Shown here in pieces: positions 1 through 11,200 of a DNA stretch of 64,000 nt. Each line of letters begins with the position of its first letter. Position 1 is the stretch's first letter. Below the pieces are notes generated by a model, which saw nothing but the letters and a program-made list of their open reading frames with translations, had not been told where the DNA came from and ran no database searches. The DNA lies in assembly GCA_018417955.1 (NCBI GenBank), contig JACTVC010000003.1, positions 2,170,001 to 2,234,000 on the forward strand, read 5' to 3'. The DNA is from Laccaria trichodermophora (Eukaryota > Basidiomycota > Agaricomycetes > Agaricales > Hydnangiaceae). The translations under genes were made by a program, and so were the position numbers.

Positions 1-30
1 CTTAGCAAGCAGAAGTTGACGTTGAGTCTT

Positions 31-124
31 CGGAAGTATCCGAAAATGACGTACTTCCCTTGCGGGCTACCTTCAAAATCAACCATAGCCCGCAAGGGAA
101 GTACGTCATTTTCGGATACTTCCG
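31..124. repeat. Foldback hairpin H1 (39-bp perfect arms)
   Basis: A perfect inverted repeat: the left arm 31-69 is exactly complementary to 86-124, with a 16-nt loop. The arm carries the core CCGAAAATGACGTACTTCCC. The same core arms recur at 1687-1762, 17403-17478 and 35853-35928, so this is a dispersed foldback micro-element and not a chance palindrome. The left flank (GTTGACGTT) and right flank (TTGTCACGTTT) match the flanks of the 17.4-kb copy, so the flanking sequence was duplicated with it. No transposase or clear target duplication was found. Confidence 0.9.
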
Positions 125-194
125 AATTGTCACGTTTCGTGTGTCCTCTTCTGCAAAGACTCTCCCTTCTATTTTTGCCATCTGCTCATTGTCA

Positions 195-470
195 TCTTGG
201 CCAGTTCAAACACTTTGAGTGTGTTGTTATGAGTCCTCTGAGTTTAGAAAGAGACTTGTTTATTATTATCTGGTAACTCGCAACCACATTTGGACTGGCC
301 AAGATGATGGTAGCTAGCTAGAGAGTCAGAACAAGGGTGATGCATGTGCAAAATGCAAGTGACAATGTTATCTGCAAATGTCATTATTGGGTTTGGACTA
401 GCCAAGACCACACTGACATAGCCTCTACAGAACACACATTTTAGTTCATTGGGTTTGGACTGGCCAAGAC
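195..470. repeat. Cluster of TTGG-N5-CCAA dyad motif (4 copies)
   Basis: Copies lie at about 195-211 (plus orientation, CTTGGCCAGTTCAAAC, one arm base changed) and 289-307, 391-410 and 452-470 (opposite orientation, TTTGGACTGGCCAAGA or the CTAG variant). The motif has 4-bp inverted arms separated by 5 bp. It recurs in six other clusters of this window. No gene is visible directly beside this cluster. It now sits partly inside the 229-3514 element. Confidence 0.75.
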
Positions 471-598
471 CACAATGAAGGCAACAGTTAACAGGACACA
501 TATACAGGTGCAACTCGCCAAACACTATTTGCAGTGGATTGGATAAGGTTGTATGGTGAGGATACATGTTGTGAATGTGAAAGTACATATGCGTGTTG

Positions 599-1396
599 CA
601 AGGGGGCTCCGGCATTGAACAAAAAGACCCGGGGTCGATTTTTTTTCTTCCTCAACTTTAGGTGGACTAACTAACTACGTAATCAGGCACACATCCAAAT
701 ATGGTAATACTACGTCATCTGCGGCTTCTTTTCCCTCTTCCTTGAGCACACGTCGTGCAGACCCAGTTTTGAGGTACCTGCTCAAGTGATACGCACTGCA
801 GGTGGTACTGATAATGAAATGTAAGTAAGATCAAGTGTGACATGATGGAATTGAATAGTAAATACCCATCGCGTTTCACAGCCATTCTTTTTACACAGCA
901 AGGCACCCTCCGACGACGGCGCTACTACTAGACCACAAAGGCACTCGTTGAGCGCGTCGATTTCTGCCTGTCGTGGAATCCTTCTTCGTTTCGATCGTCC
1001 AAAGTCATCAGAATTGTCAGGTTCAACTTCTGCGGCGATGGCAACTTGAACTTGAGGAACAAGCGAAACAGAAGCTTTACTACTTGCCTGAGATTGTGTC
1101 GCAGGTTCCATTTTCGTGTCGTAGATTTGAAAATTGTTTGTGTGATTTGTGATAAGATGACTTTTGGTTGCATAAGCGTGTTTATGTACTTAGATACAGC
1201 CAAAACTACTGGTATTTGAACTCTATGACACTGAATAACATGCCTGGAGGTCCAGCTGGGTCCTGGTAAGTTGATACGACATTCTACGACGATTTGTGAC
1301 CTTAGTTGTCGAGGCTTCCAATTTTTTTTTTTGGGACCGACGCTTGGACTAACTAACCGGGTTCCGGTCCGGCATTCTATTGCCGGAGCCCCCTTG
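599..1396 (-). mobile_element. hAT-type DNA transposon, 798 bp, internally deleted
   Basis: Terminal inverted repeats CAAGGGGGCTCCGGCA (599-614) and TGCCGGAGCCCCCTTG (1381-1396) are perfect over 16 bp. They are flanked by an exact 8-bp direct repeat GCGTGTTG at 591-598 and 1397-1404. CA-starting TIRs with an 8-bp target duplication are the hAT signature. Subterminal TGGACTAACTAAC occurs near both ends (about 662 and 1346). The only coding content is the PHD-finger gene at 715-1111. There is no room for a transposase catalytic domain, so this is a deleted, non-autonomous copy. Confidence 0.92.
715..1111 (-). CDS. PHD-finger protein or C-terminal fragment carried by hAT element
   Basis: Two exons on the minus strand: 1111-866 (82 codons) and 807-715 (31 codons including stop). 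They are joined across a GTATTT...ATCAG intron of 58 bp, giving 112 residues. The spliced product reads CLCG, CKKNGCETRWYHLQC, then WVCTTC, a complete Cys4-His-Cys3 PHD set in about 45 residues. It is followed by a basic tail GRGKRSRR. The N-terminal part is Ser/Gln-rich with a basic SKRRRIPR stretch that could be a nuclear signal. PHD fingers of this type typically bind histone tails. The gene fills a small hAT element, so I infer it is the retained C-terminal end of a larger transposase-associated protein. The start is the first ATG in frame and could be internal to an older gene. Confidence 0.65.
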
Positions 1397-1686
1397 GCGT
1401 GTTGTATATGAAACTGTTTGTATTTGTTTCAAACCATGTGATATCACGTGGGTTCAACTTCAGCATACAGAAACCAAAGTCTGCTGTAGAGTATAAAATT
1501 TAATTTCAGACTATTTATTTATATTTACCTTCAACTGTTCTCAATGAACAATAATCCTACAAATAAGGAGTGCATACTGCAAAAAAAACCGTGTCATTTG
1601 GACCAGAATTGGCAGAGCTACATAGAAATCTTTATTTTCGCAAAAATGATGACTAATCAAGTCACTTTCCTAAGTGTTGGAAATAA

Positions 1687-1762
1687 CCGAAAATGACGTA
1701 CTTCCCTTGCGGGCTACCTTTGATTTTGAAGGTAGCCCGCAAGGGAAGTACGTCATTTTCGG
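1687..1762. repeat. Foldback hairpin H2 (34-bp perfect arms)
   Basis: Left arm 1687-1720 and right arm 1729-1762 are perfect reverse complements around an 8-nt loop (TGATTTTG). The core CCGAAAATGACGTACTTCCC is the same as in H1, H3 and H4. The loop is in inverse orientation compared with H3 and H4 (CAAAAT). Confidence 0.9.
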
Positions 1763-1974
1763 AGATTTCCGATGCTTACAAATCCAGCCTATACACATTA
1801 TATTAGCTGTAAAGGGCTTGCTGCTTGCGACAATGAGCTTAGGGTGTTGCTCACTGTTGGTGGCGACGTCGGGGGTCGTTTTCAGGGTCCAGGGCGCATT
1901 TCTAAATAAGGAAATGTGCGCATTTTCAGATGTAAAATAGCAATAAAATAGCAGAAAAATCACCAAAATCACAA

Positions 1975-3330
1975 AAAATTGAGGGTAGTCTGGTAATGAT
2001 GTTGGAGGTTGTTTTCAGGGTTCAGGGCACATTTCTAAATAAGGAAATGTGTGCATTTTCAGATGTAAAATAGCAATAAAATAGCAGAAAAATCAGAAAA
2101 AAATTGAGGGTGCTGCTTACTGCTGGTAATGATGTTGGAGGTTGTTTTCAGGGTCCAGGGTATATTTCCAAATATGGTAATATAGCCAACAATAGCCAGA
2201 AAATCAGAAAAAAAAATGGAGGATAGTGGTGATAACCTTGGGTAATGTTGTCAAGGTTCAGAGGCTATTCTCATCATGGTAATATAACCAGAGATAGCTA
2301 GAAAATAGCCAGAAAATCAGAAAGAAATGAGGGATGGTGCTTATTGCCAGTGATAACCTTGGGTAACATTGTCAGAGTCCAGAGTCTAGTTCCAAATAGA
2401 GTAATATAGACCCAAAAATAGCCAGAAAATAGCTAGAAAATCAGAAAAAAATGGGGGATGGTGCCCACTGCAGTGATAACATTGGGTAATCTTGTCAGGG
2501 TCTAGTTCTATATATGGTAATATATCCAAAAAAAAGCCAGAAAACTGTTATAAAATCAGAAAGAAATGGAGGATGGTGCTTAGATATCATTGGGTAACAT
2601 TGTCAGGGTCCAGAGTCTAGTTCCAAATATGGTAATATAACAAAGAATAGCCAGAAAATGGGCAAAAAATCAGAAAAAAATGGTGGATGGTGCTCATTGC
2701 TGCGATAATGTTTGGTAATGTTGTCAGGGTCAAGGGTCCAGCTCCAAATATGGTAATAGATCCAAAAATTGCTGGAATATAGTGGAAAAATTGAAAAAAA
2801 AAAAAGTTTGAATGGTATGTAGAATGTCAGGCACTACCTTCAGAGTCCATACCAAAAAAGAAAATATCATCTACTTTGACCAAAAACTGGAGAAAACCAA
2901 GCAAATAATAACTTTGTCTATTACGGCCTATTGGTAATGGGATGATGGGATGATTGTCACATGATCAGTTACCAAAAATAGTCAACAAATGGAAGTTGTA
3001 GCCCTACACTGAAAGTGCTCCTGTTGTAGAGATAATGTAACTTTGTAGTCTATGTCTGACATCTGCAGTCTTTTATTGTATATTAGTAAACTTTGTAGTA
3101 TAAGTTTGCTAAAGTGTTCAGGGTATAGAGCAGACATCCAAATATGGTAATCCATTAAAAATAGTCATAAAATCTGTGAAAATTGAAGGATGGTGCTTAT
3201 TGTTAGTAATGATGTTGGGTAACAGTTTCAGGCACTAGGGTAGATTTCCAAATATGGTAATCTACCTGCATATAATGAGAAAATAAGAAAAAAATAAGAA
3301 AAACATAGAAATGTTTTTTATTGATGGTGA
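1975..3330. repeat. Degenerate ~110-bp minisatellite with CCAAATATGG core
   Basis: About ten diverged units share the order: GGGTCCAG.. then TTCCAAATATGGTAAT, then AGCCAGAAAATCAGAAAAAAATGG, then GGTGCTTATTGC and GGTAA. Clear cores lie near 2168, 2631, 2743, 3138 and 3249. The array is the main body of element Y and reappears inverted at 30600-31900. No coding potential is evident. Confidence 0.75.
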
Positions 3331-3514
3331 TGATGCTGGGGTAATTTGTTTAGAATCCAGAAGAAGACTTATATAGGAAGATTTACTGGTTTGTGATAAA
3401 AATGTACCCAGAAAGACAGAAAAAAGGGAGAAAAAGTAGAAATTGGTTTCTATTGCCTTTGCAAAAAAAGGAGGACTCGTTTCTGCCATGCTTGCAATGG
3501 CCTCTAACACAAGT

Positions 3515-3845
3515 GGAGGTAAGTCACTTTGTATATTCGCTTTTTTGCACATATGCTCACAAGCTCCAGTACCTTAATCTGGTCCATTTGGCATGCACAT
3601 GGGCTCGTTTGGATACCCCCAGACTCCCTGAAAACGGTCCACCAAACTGTCTGTGAAATAGTTGAGGCCTCATGGAGGTAAGTCAAATTGTATATTTGCC
3701 TTTTTGAATTTATGCTGACAATCACTCAGCACCTTAATCTCATCCGTTTGGCATGCATGTGGGCTTGTTCAGATGCTCCCAAACTCCCTGAATATGATCA
3801 ACAAAACTGTTTATGAAATGGTTGAGGCCTTGGTTGATTGTTATA
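3515..3845 (+). repeat. Two units of the 160-bp satellite
   Basis: Units begin at GGAGGTAAGTCA (about 3515 and 3674), a period of 159 bp. Each holds a TTTTTTGCA stretch, a CACTCAG- or CACAAGC-like stretch, TACCTTAATCT, then GGCTCGTTTGGAT and a GTTGAGGCC end. The same unit forms the array at 34640-35850 and the forward pair at 35985-36320. The array starts directly at the end of element Y. Confidence 0.7.
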
Positions 3846-4052
3846 CATTGAATATAAAGAAATATAATTGAATGGGGTTGATAACACTGTGGAAATGTTG
3901 AGGAAGCTTGCAAGAACAGGGCTAGCAGATAAATTGAGTAAAGAGAGAGCAGAGGCATCACTATTTATGTGCTCAGGGTGCTAAAAGCAAGTGTTAAGCA
4001 ATGATTTGGTAGATTTGACTAGAAAATATGATGAGGAGGATGAGGTGTTCAA

Positions 4053-4172
4053 CTGTGGGAAGAAATCATTTTCGTGGGAGAAAGTCAAATTTCAGCGTTA
4101 CCGCACTGAAAAAAGTCTCGAGATCCCAGGTAATAAACGAGTCTCTTCGTAAACTCAGAGGACTCGTAAAGG
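4053..4172 (+). repeat. Right-end sequence of a hairpin-ended element
   Basis: About 115 bp (GGGAAGAAATCA... to CTCAGAGGACTCGTAA) is nearly identical to 36585-36700. Its last bases match the terminal module of the 229 and 33859 ends. The matching opposite end was not identified upstream, so this is a partial copy or a solo end. Confidence 0.6.
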
Positions 4173-5065
4173 CACACAAGCGATTCAAACCGCTTATTCT
4201 TCTCCTTTGATGAACACATGGCTCTCCCAGTCATTGTTGGCGCCCTAACATTTTATCCTTCAATTCTACGAGAGAAGAAGGATAAGGCTTTATCGTATGA
4301 GGGGTGTGATATTCGGTGGACTCTTGGAGGTGGGCCTTGCGAAAACTCTGGTCGTTCCTGGATGCGACAACGTATTGTAATTGATGCTTCTTTTCTTTCT
4401 TGATTGCATTCTATCGTTATTCAACTAACGCATTCCAAAATTCAAAGGCAACGTTCAACATAGTTTTCCTACATTTCCAGACAATACATCTTCTTCATAA
4501 TCCAAGTAAATCAAAATGGCAGTTTATTCTAGCCACTTTTTGTTGCCCCTTCACCATATAATAGAATGAAATCTGCATTTTTATCTTGGCCATCATGTGT
4601 TGCCATTTTTTCCCCATAATAAATAGGCTTGAGTAATTGGGGAGTATGCAATGAAATCACCGATGTATCTTGTTGAAAATTTATTTCAACAACGGCAATC
4701 ACCTGCGTAGTTTGTTTCTGGTAGAAATTCGTAGGGATGATTGAATAACGTGGCTATGCAACTTAATTGCAGAAAATCTATTGAGAAAAAAAAAAAAAAA
4801 TAGCGGCGATCATCCATTGCGCACTAGCATTGAGGGTCGATAGTTGTGGCAAAGGATGTGTTTCAGTAACGGCGATCATGAGCAGCATGCCACTAGTAAA
4901 GAAAAGGATAGATGCAGTGGTGGGTTGCAGCAATTTCATAATCATCTTGTCCTCAATTTATTGGCCCCTTAACCTGGGAGTAAACTGGGATGTATAAGAA
5001 GGTTGAAACCAGTGCCTGCTCTATCTCCAACTTCTCCTCTTTAGTTCTTTACCGGCATATTTGCA
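4173..5065. other. Intergenic, upstream of the 5066 gene
   Basis: No convincing gene was found. There is a poly-A run at about 4784-4800 and a repeated GGCGATCAT near 4803 and 4873. A TATA-like TGTATAAG at about 4990 lies roughly 75 bp before the ATG at 5066 and is the only promoter-like feature that I see. Confidence 0.4.
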
Positions 5066-7341
5066 ATGCCTACGACTCGCCGAAGCAAGGTTGTCAAAAC
5101 ACCCGAGTTCATCGAGAGTGACTCTGACGATTCCAACGGTTCTGGTGATTATGGAGATGATGAAGACAAGTACGTCTCTACATATTTTGATATTTAGCTT
5201 GGCTTCCTGCTTAACAATTTTATACAGAAATACCAGTGGGTCTGAAGCTTCCGAAGAGGAAGCCATAGAGTATATATCTTCCTTGGTTCATGTACGTTCA
5301 TGAATCATATATACAGATCTCCAGAACCTACACCAAGCAAGAAGAAGAAGTCGAAAGCCACTTCGGTAAAGGCTGAAACGTAAGTGTTTGTTTCAACAAT
5401 TGCCATATGCACTATGAGTTGACACGTGTTAAGTGTTGGTAAAAAAAGGACCCGTAGATCGGCTCAGGATTCTGATGAGGATCCATTTGTAGTCAAGTCT
5501 CCTGCTAAAAAAATGCACCAAAGGAAAATGCTCCAAGTCCTCTAGCAAGGTCTCATCCAAGAAGACGGACATATCTGACAGGTGGGTCTACAATCACACG
5601 GAGTTAACTTCATCTTTTGCTTATTTTTATTCAGCTCTTCTCATGGGAGCTCTGATGAGTGTGTCTTTCATCGAGGGTAAATTTTGACAAAGGCGCTAAA
5701 CTTTTCTGTCCAGAATGGATGTTGAACTTGATTCATCTCCCTTGTCCAAAGAGTAAGTTCCTTTTATTAAGTTATTTATTATTGCATTGCTGAGCTATCC
5801 TTCGGAATTCCTGTGCAGGAGCGTACCCTATGGGAAAGAATTTGACAAGTCAATGTAAGTGACCAGTCAATGGCATTCCAGCTTTCATTAAAGCATTTGT
5901 AGTGCAAAAGCAAAGAAGATGCAAGTCGACAACAAGAAGGCAATGCGTAAACTTGGAAAGGAAATTGCAGATGATGAAGCAGAGATTGAGAAGTACAAAG
6001 AAAGTGGCAAGGAGGGGTCTGACGGTGATGACGATGATCTCCCTTCTGAAGGAAAAAAGAAGCATATCAAGCAAGTCTAATATTTCTTTTGTTTGAACAA
6101 AAATGCTGATACACCATGTCAGAAAATCTGAGGCGCTTCTCGAAGACCTAGTACGAGATCCCGTTCCATCGTGCGTAATCATGCTATCTTGTAATCATGA
6201 ATCCTAAAAGCTCTTTCCAGTTATCCCAAGCTCCGTAAATGTGGTATCTTCAAACCAGCACTTGTTGATAAATTCATGAAGACTACATATGGCGCTCCTT
6301 TGGTCAATCTGCCATCGTAAGTTGCCTGCTTGTGTCCTTATCAATCTGATATGTTGCCTTGCAGTGGCAAAGTGTTCATTTCCTGGAAGGGTACTCCCAA
6401 GGATGACGAATCAGGTGAAGTCATAGGAATGGCATCCCTGACAAAGCTGAAGAAAGCGTATCCAAAATTGGATATAAAGTGAGCAATCTAGCATTTGGAT
6501 GCAACCCTTTCATTTGAGTGATGATTGCTCCTTCAGATATCTTGTATGCCTCGCCACCTTTGTTATGGATCGTGAAAAGAATGTGGTCAACCTGTCCCAA
6601 ATCGATCCACTTCAGTTGACCAGCAGGGAGGTTGGTGATCATGGGAGTCGTATGGTTTATATTAGAGACTGCAAATGGCCCGCTCTTTGCATCTCCCTGA
6701 TTGTTGTCAGAGAAGACCACACCGAGATGCCTAAGGTGTCTAGCAATACATACAGCAAATTCATCACTGGTACTCCTTTGATGTTGGAATATGAACGGAT
6801 GGTGGCCATGCTATGCATGGTTCATGATGTGGACTCTATGCGAGCACAGATTGTTGATAACGAATTGACTTTCTCCACTAGAATGGGTATGTCTTACTAT
6901 CTGTATCATTTCTGCGTTAACAACCTCTTCGTTTAGAAAATTTCAGCCAATCACCTCGAAAACGCACTCAAAAGGACCTCTTCTCCTCTTTTCGAAGTGA
7001 TGCTACCACAAGCAACAATAGCCCTGCACGGCAATTTACGTACAGTACCCTCGGCGCTTCTGATCAAGGTCATTCGCTCTTTCAAACCTCAACCAACTGC
7101 TGATAAGCGCATATAGTTCCCGTCCTTGATGCCACTAATTTGGACAAGCCTATTGTTATTCCCTCTGGCTTGTCTAGCATGGAGAAAGACTATCTGCACT
7201 TTGGCCGCACTGTACCATCTAACTCAATCGCATTGGTGGACTTATACTGTAGGACAGTATAAGTCCACCCACTTCCCAAATGACAAGTCCCTGAGCTTCA
7301 ATCTCATTTGGGCAGCTGTTATTTCCGATGGAGGGGAATAG
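5066..7341 (+). pseudogene. Multi-exon gene of unknown function, with frame disruptions
   Basis: Starts at ATG 5066 (MPTTRRSKVVKTPEF, then a Ser/Asp-rich acidic stretch ESDSDDSNG). At least ten short introns can be placed by GTAAGT/GTACGT donors and CAG acceptors, for example after 5170 and near 5266, 5580 and 6076. The N-terminal third is charged and low complexity (runs of Lys, Glu and Ser), typical of nuclear proteins. The middle (about 6230-6930) is a globular region with motifs YPKLRKCGIFKP, VFISWKGTP and MVYIRDCKWPALC. It continues past 6936 through SPRKRTQKDLF. Two defects are visible. A run of seven A at 5506-5512 shifts the frame; six would keep it open. A perfect foldback at 7235-7269 introduces TAA. 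I do not recognise the family. The gene converges on the minus-strand gene at 8211-14271. Confidence 0.55.
7235..7269. repeat. Perfect 16-bp inverted repeat inside coding sequence
   Basis: GGTGGACTTATACTGT, then AGG, then the exact reverse complement. It lies in the reading frame of the 5066 gene directly after NSIALVDLY and creates the stop codon TAA. Downstream, another frame stays open (STHFPNDKSLSFNL), as if a short inverted duplication had interrupted the gene. Confidence 0.85.
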
Positions 7342-8210
7342 ATGGTGATAACTTTTCATTTTCCATATTGAATATCTGATTTACTAGTTTTTATCTCCAT
7401 AGGCGCTTTGCAAAACCTGGATGCCCGATATGCCTTATCATCTTGCTGATATCTATGAGTCCTTTGTTATTCAACTAACATCGATGGCAGTCAGAACATA
7501 TAGTTGCTCACCCAACTGTTTTATCATACCCGCCTATATCTTTAACCTCACCATTGCCAGAGCTGTTATGTCTTTTTTTAGTTCTTTGATATACAATTGA
7601 TTGGTTTGCAACACACCGACATCTGAGTCTTACTTTGAACGTATCTGTAGCTACATTCAGCTGAACCCAGATGACACGAATCATCTGTATGAATTTGACT
7701 GGTCCTATGATTTGTATCGTAGCATGCATTCGGACTAGCCGAGATGACATATAAGATTTCAACACGTCCTGGGGTTTGTATACCAACATGCATTCGGACT
7801 GGCCGAGATGACACATACATTGTGTATGAATTTGATTTGACCAGCAGTTCTTATACATAACATGCATTCGGACTAGCCGAGATGACACGAATACATATAG
7901 GAAGGCAATTGAAAGCGATTGGTCAACAGCTCCTTCCAGGACGTTCTAGCTAGCCAGTGTTGGAGGTAGATTCAAGGATATTTGGCCAACAAAATGTTAT
8001 CTGCGTAGATTTGGCTATTCGTCATAGAGCTGCAAGTTAGACCAGGATGGAATGCGAAGTGAGATGTCATTGATCAACATTATTAGCCTCTTGAAAAAAC
8101 ACTAACAAATAATATGTTAAAATTTATTCAGCATTTGCTAGTCTAAGGGATCTTTACATATGGGCCCGCATTTAATAGATATGGCAAAGTTCTCAATAAT
8201 TGCTACTAGT
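7342..8210. other. Region between converging genes, with three dyad motifs
   Basis: May hold a last short exon of the plus-strand gene (about 7402-7500). It also has three copies of a TCGG-N5-CCGA variant of the dyad motif, near 7729, 7791 and 7867. Each reads ATTCGGACT(A/G)GCCGAGATGACA and is spaced 62-76 bp from the next. Nothing else was recognised. Confidence 0.5.
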
Positions 8211-11200
8211 CTACTTTGTAGAAAGTTTTACAAAGCGTGGATGCTTGCATAGTCCATGCTCGAGCATCACAACATTATAACGCATTGCTTTCCTTTGCTC
8301 TGATGTCAGTCTTTCCAAAAGGAACTTGTCGAGATCTTTGAATTCCTGAACAACAGTGTGCGGCAGAGCATTGGCATCAACCAACTTGAGGTCCTTCAGG
8401 CCCTTCTTAGCACCCCTGTCAACAGCAACAACTAACGAACCCCATTCATCTGGAGAAGTTTCACGCATCGCTCCAGCTTCAATGAGATCTCCAACTATAA
8501 GAAGAGCTGTTAGTCCTCCAATGTTTGGGAAACACCCAGGAGAGATGAGCCAGTCATAAAGCTCCCGTGGGCTTGGATCTCTCTGTATCATCTCCTCCCA
8601 GGGAACCGTTTTGGTTTTCTTCCAGTATTCTGAAGTAGATCTCTCCCAGTATTGGTCGAAAAGCGATGTAGAACGTTTAACGTTGGATGTTCCATAAATT
8701 GCCATATCTCGGAAATAGTCTTCTGTTGCACCTTTCCGACAATTCTCCTCCTCTTCGAGTACCTTAGCAGACTTGGCTTTCTTTGGAGCAGTACCAGCTT
8801 TCTTTTTCTTCTTCTTCTCTCGACGCTTCACAGCTTCCTCTTTCTCTTCAGTTCCAAGAATGCTTTCCTTTTCATTATAAAAATCGTTCCACTCCTCTCT
8901 GCTGTTGAAATATCGATAATCATCTGCAGCAAAATTGGATCCATAGAATATTCCACGAAAAGCTAGAACGTTGGCAAAGCCTTGAGCTGTGCGAAGTCGA
9001 TCACGATCAGAGTAAAGGACTTCCATTGCTTGTTTCATGGTAGGTGCACATTGGCGAAATGGTAGTAAGTAATCAAGATCAGCAGCAACCTGTGACAATT
9101 TGCTGTGTGCAGGATATTCTTGACCAGGCTTCTCAATCAATGGTAAAAGTTCGCAAAGGTAATCACAGAATACTTGTCATTTTGCATCAGCATCATTGTC
9201 GGCATTGGAAGGAGTCTATAATTAACTTTATTAAGACGTCTCATATCAAGATGTGATTTATCTTACTGGCTGAGATGCTGCTTGTGGATTTGGCACCAAT
9301 GTGGAACGGTTTGAGGATGGTAATGAAACAGCAGGTGGTTGAGATATCTTCAATAATACACATTTAGACGCAAACAAGAGGCAGGAACATTAAACTCACT
9401 TTAGGGTTATCACTTGTATGAGTCTTGTACCAAGCTGCCGAACGGGTTCCGAGGTGAATCAAATCTTTACAGAGTTTACTATCAGGATTGCTGATGGGGT
9501 GTTGTTGTATACGGTTTCTGAATCCACTGAAAAGCTCTTGAGGGGTTCTCTTCTCACTTTTTGCAGTCCCTCGGAGCAAACGCAGAGTAGGATTTTGGTA
9601 TATGTCCCAGACTACGTTTAGATAAAGTATAGCATTTGTCTCATGCTTCATACTCAAAAACGCATTCAGAAAAGCATATCTGGCAAGAACATAGGCCTCT
9701 TCTGCTTTCTTCTCCATAGTCCAAGAGGCTCTATAGCGAGCAGAGCGGTATAAGTATTCGTTGGGGGGGTCAATGGCTGCAAGGTATTTTGCAGAGGAGA
9801 ACATGACCGCAGGTTGTCCAGGTTCCATATTACAGAGAGCTCGGTAAACGTCTGAAACGAGTTGATCAACCCAGCACTCGGAGTCATGCACTTTCTGTGA
9901 CATGGACGTCTGAACAATTGAATCAGGCCAATAAAAAAGGCTCCAGGCAGAATACATGACCAAAGAGCGTGCCATTTTCACTTCAACAAACTGTGACCCT
10001 ACGTAGTTTTCTAGGTGATTGAAGCCTTTCAGAACATTTGCCACAAGTGAAGCCGTAGATGAATTGGATGGTGAAGTTTGTATAGCGTTGAGCATTGATT
10101 GACAAGAAGTAGCCGTTGAGAGTACGTCAGAAATGGTTGTAGTAGCGCGTATCTCTCCGATCGAATTATCGAAATCATTTGCAGCGGATAATATAGCTTC
10201 CTCTGTTAATTGGTTCAAGAATTTGTCAATATTATCTGCAAAGGGCTCCATGAAAATACAATGCAGATAATATATGATTGATACCTTTAGTTGTTATGGT
10301 AGAATCTAACTCTGGGCTCGTCGAATCTGATTCTGAGGAGCTTTCGGAGCCATTAAGAGGGACGTTCCTTTGGTCGGGAGCTAGGGCATCGAAGTCGATA
10401 TGTCCTATCTCAGGGAACAAAAGTCTTGATGTTTGAGGGGATTGTGGTGGCGAAGTAGATTCATACATGCTGCTATCCTCATCAGATTCTGTAAAAGAAT
10501 CTTACATCTTATTTATAAAAGTTTACATCATTTGAGTCAAGTTATCATACCATCTTCACTCCTTCGTTTTCTGCGCAAGTACCTTTTAGAAGGACCAGCA
10601 CCTCCACCTCCTCCATACATCTCAGGTTCCTGAAGTAAGGACCCAGATTTCTGAGCTTGACGTCTTGATTTTCTTAACTCAGGCTGATTTTCTGGCTCAA
10701 TGTCTTTAGCTGTCGACAGGATACTGAGCTAAGTAAACCAATCAAAACAAGCTGTTTACCTCTTTCTTTCCCTTTTCTTTTCGAATCAGGTACCATTTTT
10801 GTGGGGTTTAACAGTAGTTGGGTAGATTGCGATTCTGTATTTGCCCTTAGAAAATCAGTTTGCATAAGATAGCCAAGTACTCACGCATTAAACTCTCATT
10901 GTGAGCTGTTTTATCAGTCTTCTTTCTTCGTTCTACAATATAATCGGCTAACTGAATATATCTGTTTATTGAGAAACGCTTACTTCTTTTTGGACTGTTA
11001 TGTCCACCAGAGGTGTTATCTTGTTCTTTACGCTTGTTTTCTGTAGAATACATGTAAGTAAAGATAAATACAAGATTTCTTTTACTTACGAGGGCCTTTG
11101 TCCTTCATGGAAGCCCGAGGCAAAACTCTTCTGCTTGTTGTACCTTCTTCAATAGCCTTGCGTATAACATCAAAGTTTCCCAAGCAATCTTGCATTGAAG

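Larger units (their letters stand above)
229..3514 (-). mobile_element. 3.3-kb non-autonomous element Y (hairpin-ended family)
   Basis: The left end reads TT|ATGAGTCCTCTGAG and the right end reads TGCCATGCTTGCAATGGCC...CACAAGT. Both ends are found, reversed, at 30417 (CACAAGT end) and at 33859 and 36699 (GGACTCAT/GGACTCGT end). The 3' part (about 1975-3510) is closely similar, in inverse orientation, to 30417-31900. The subterminal sequence forms an imperfect hairpin (GCCATGC/GCAATGGC). The element contains the hAT insertion (599-1396), hairpin H2 and a minisatellite core, but no recognisable protein. Limits are inferred from shared ends; a target duplication is not clear. Confidence 0.55.

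Noticed and set aside
16..276. Open frames through the foldback hairpins (MTYFPCGLPSKS type)
   Set aside because: The frames exist because the hairpin lacks stops on both strands. They recur at every hairpin copy in different contexts.
4218..4403. Short plus-strand ORF at 4218-4403
   Set aside because: No splice partners, no conserved-looking motif, and it lies next to an element end.
7235..7269. Intrinsic (rho-independent) terminator
   Set aside because: No T-run follows, and the gene structure is eukaryotic with introns. The hairpins elsewhere in the window are rejected as terminators for the same reason.
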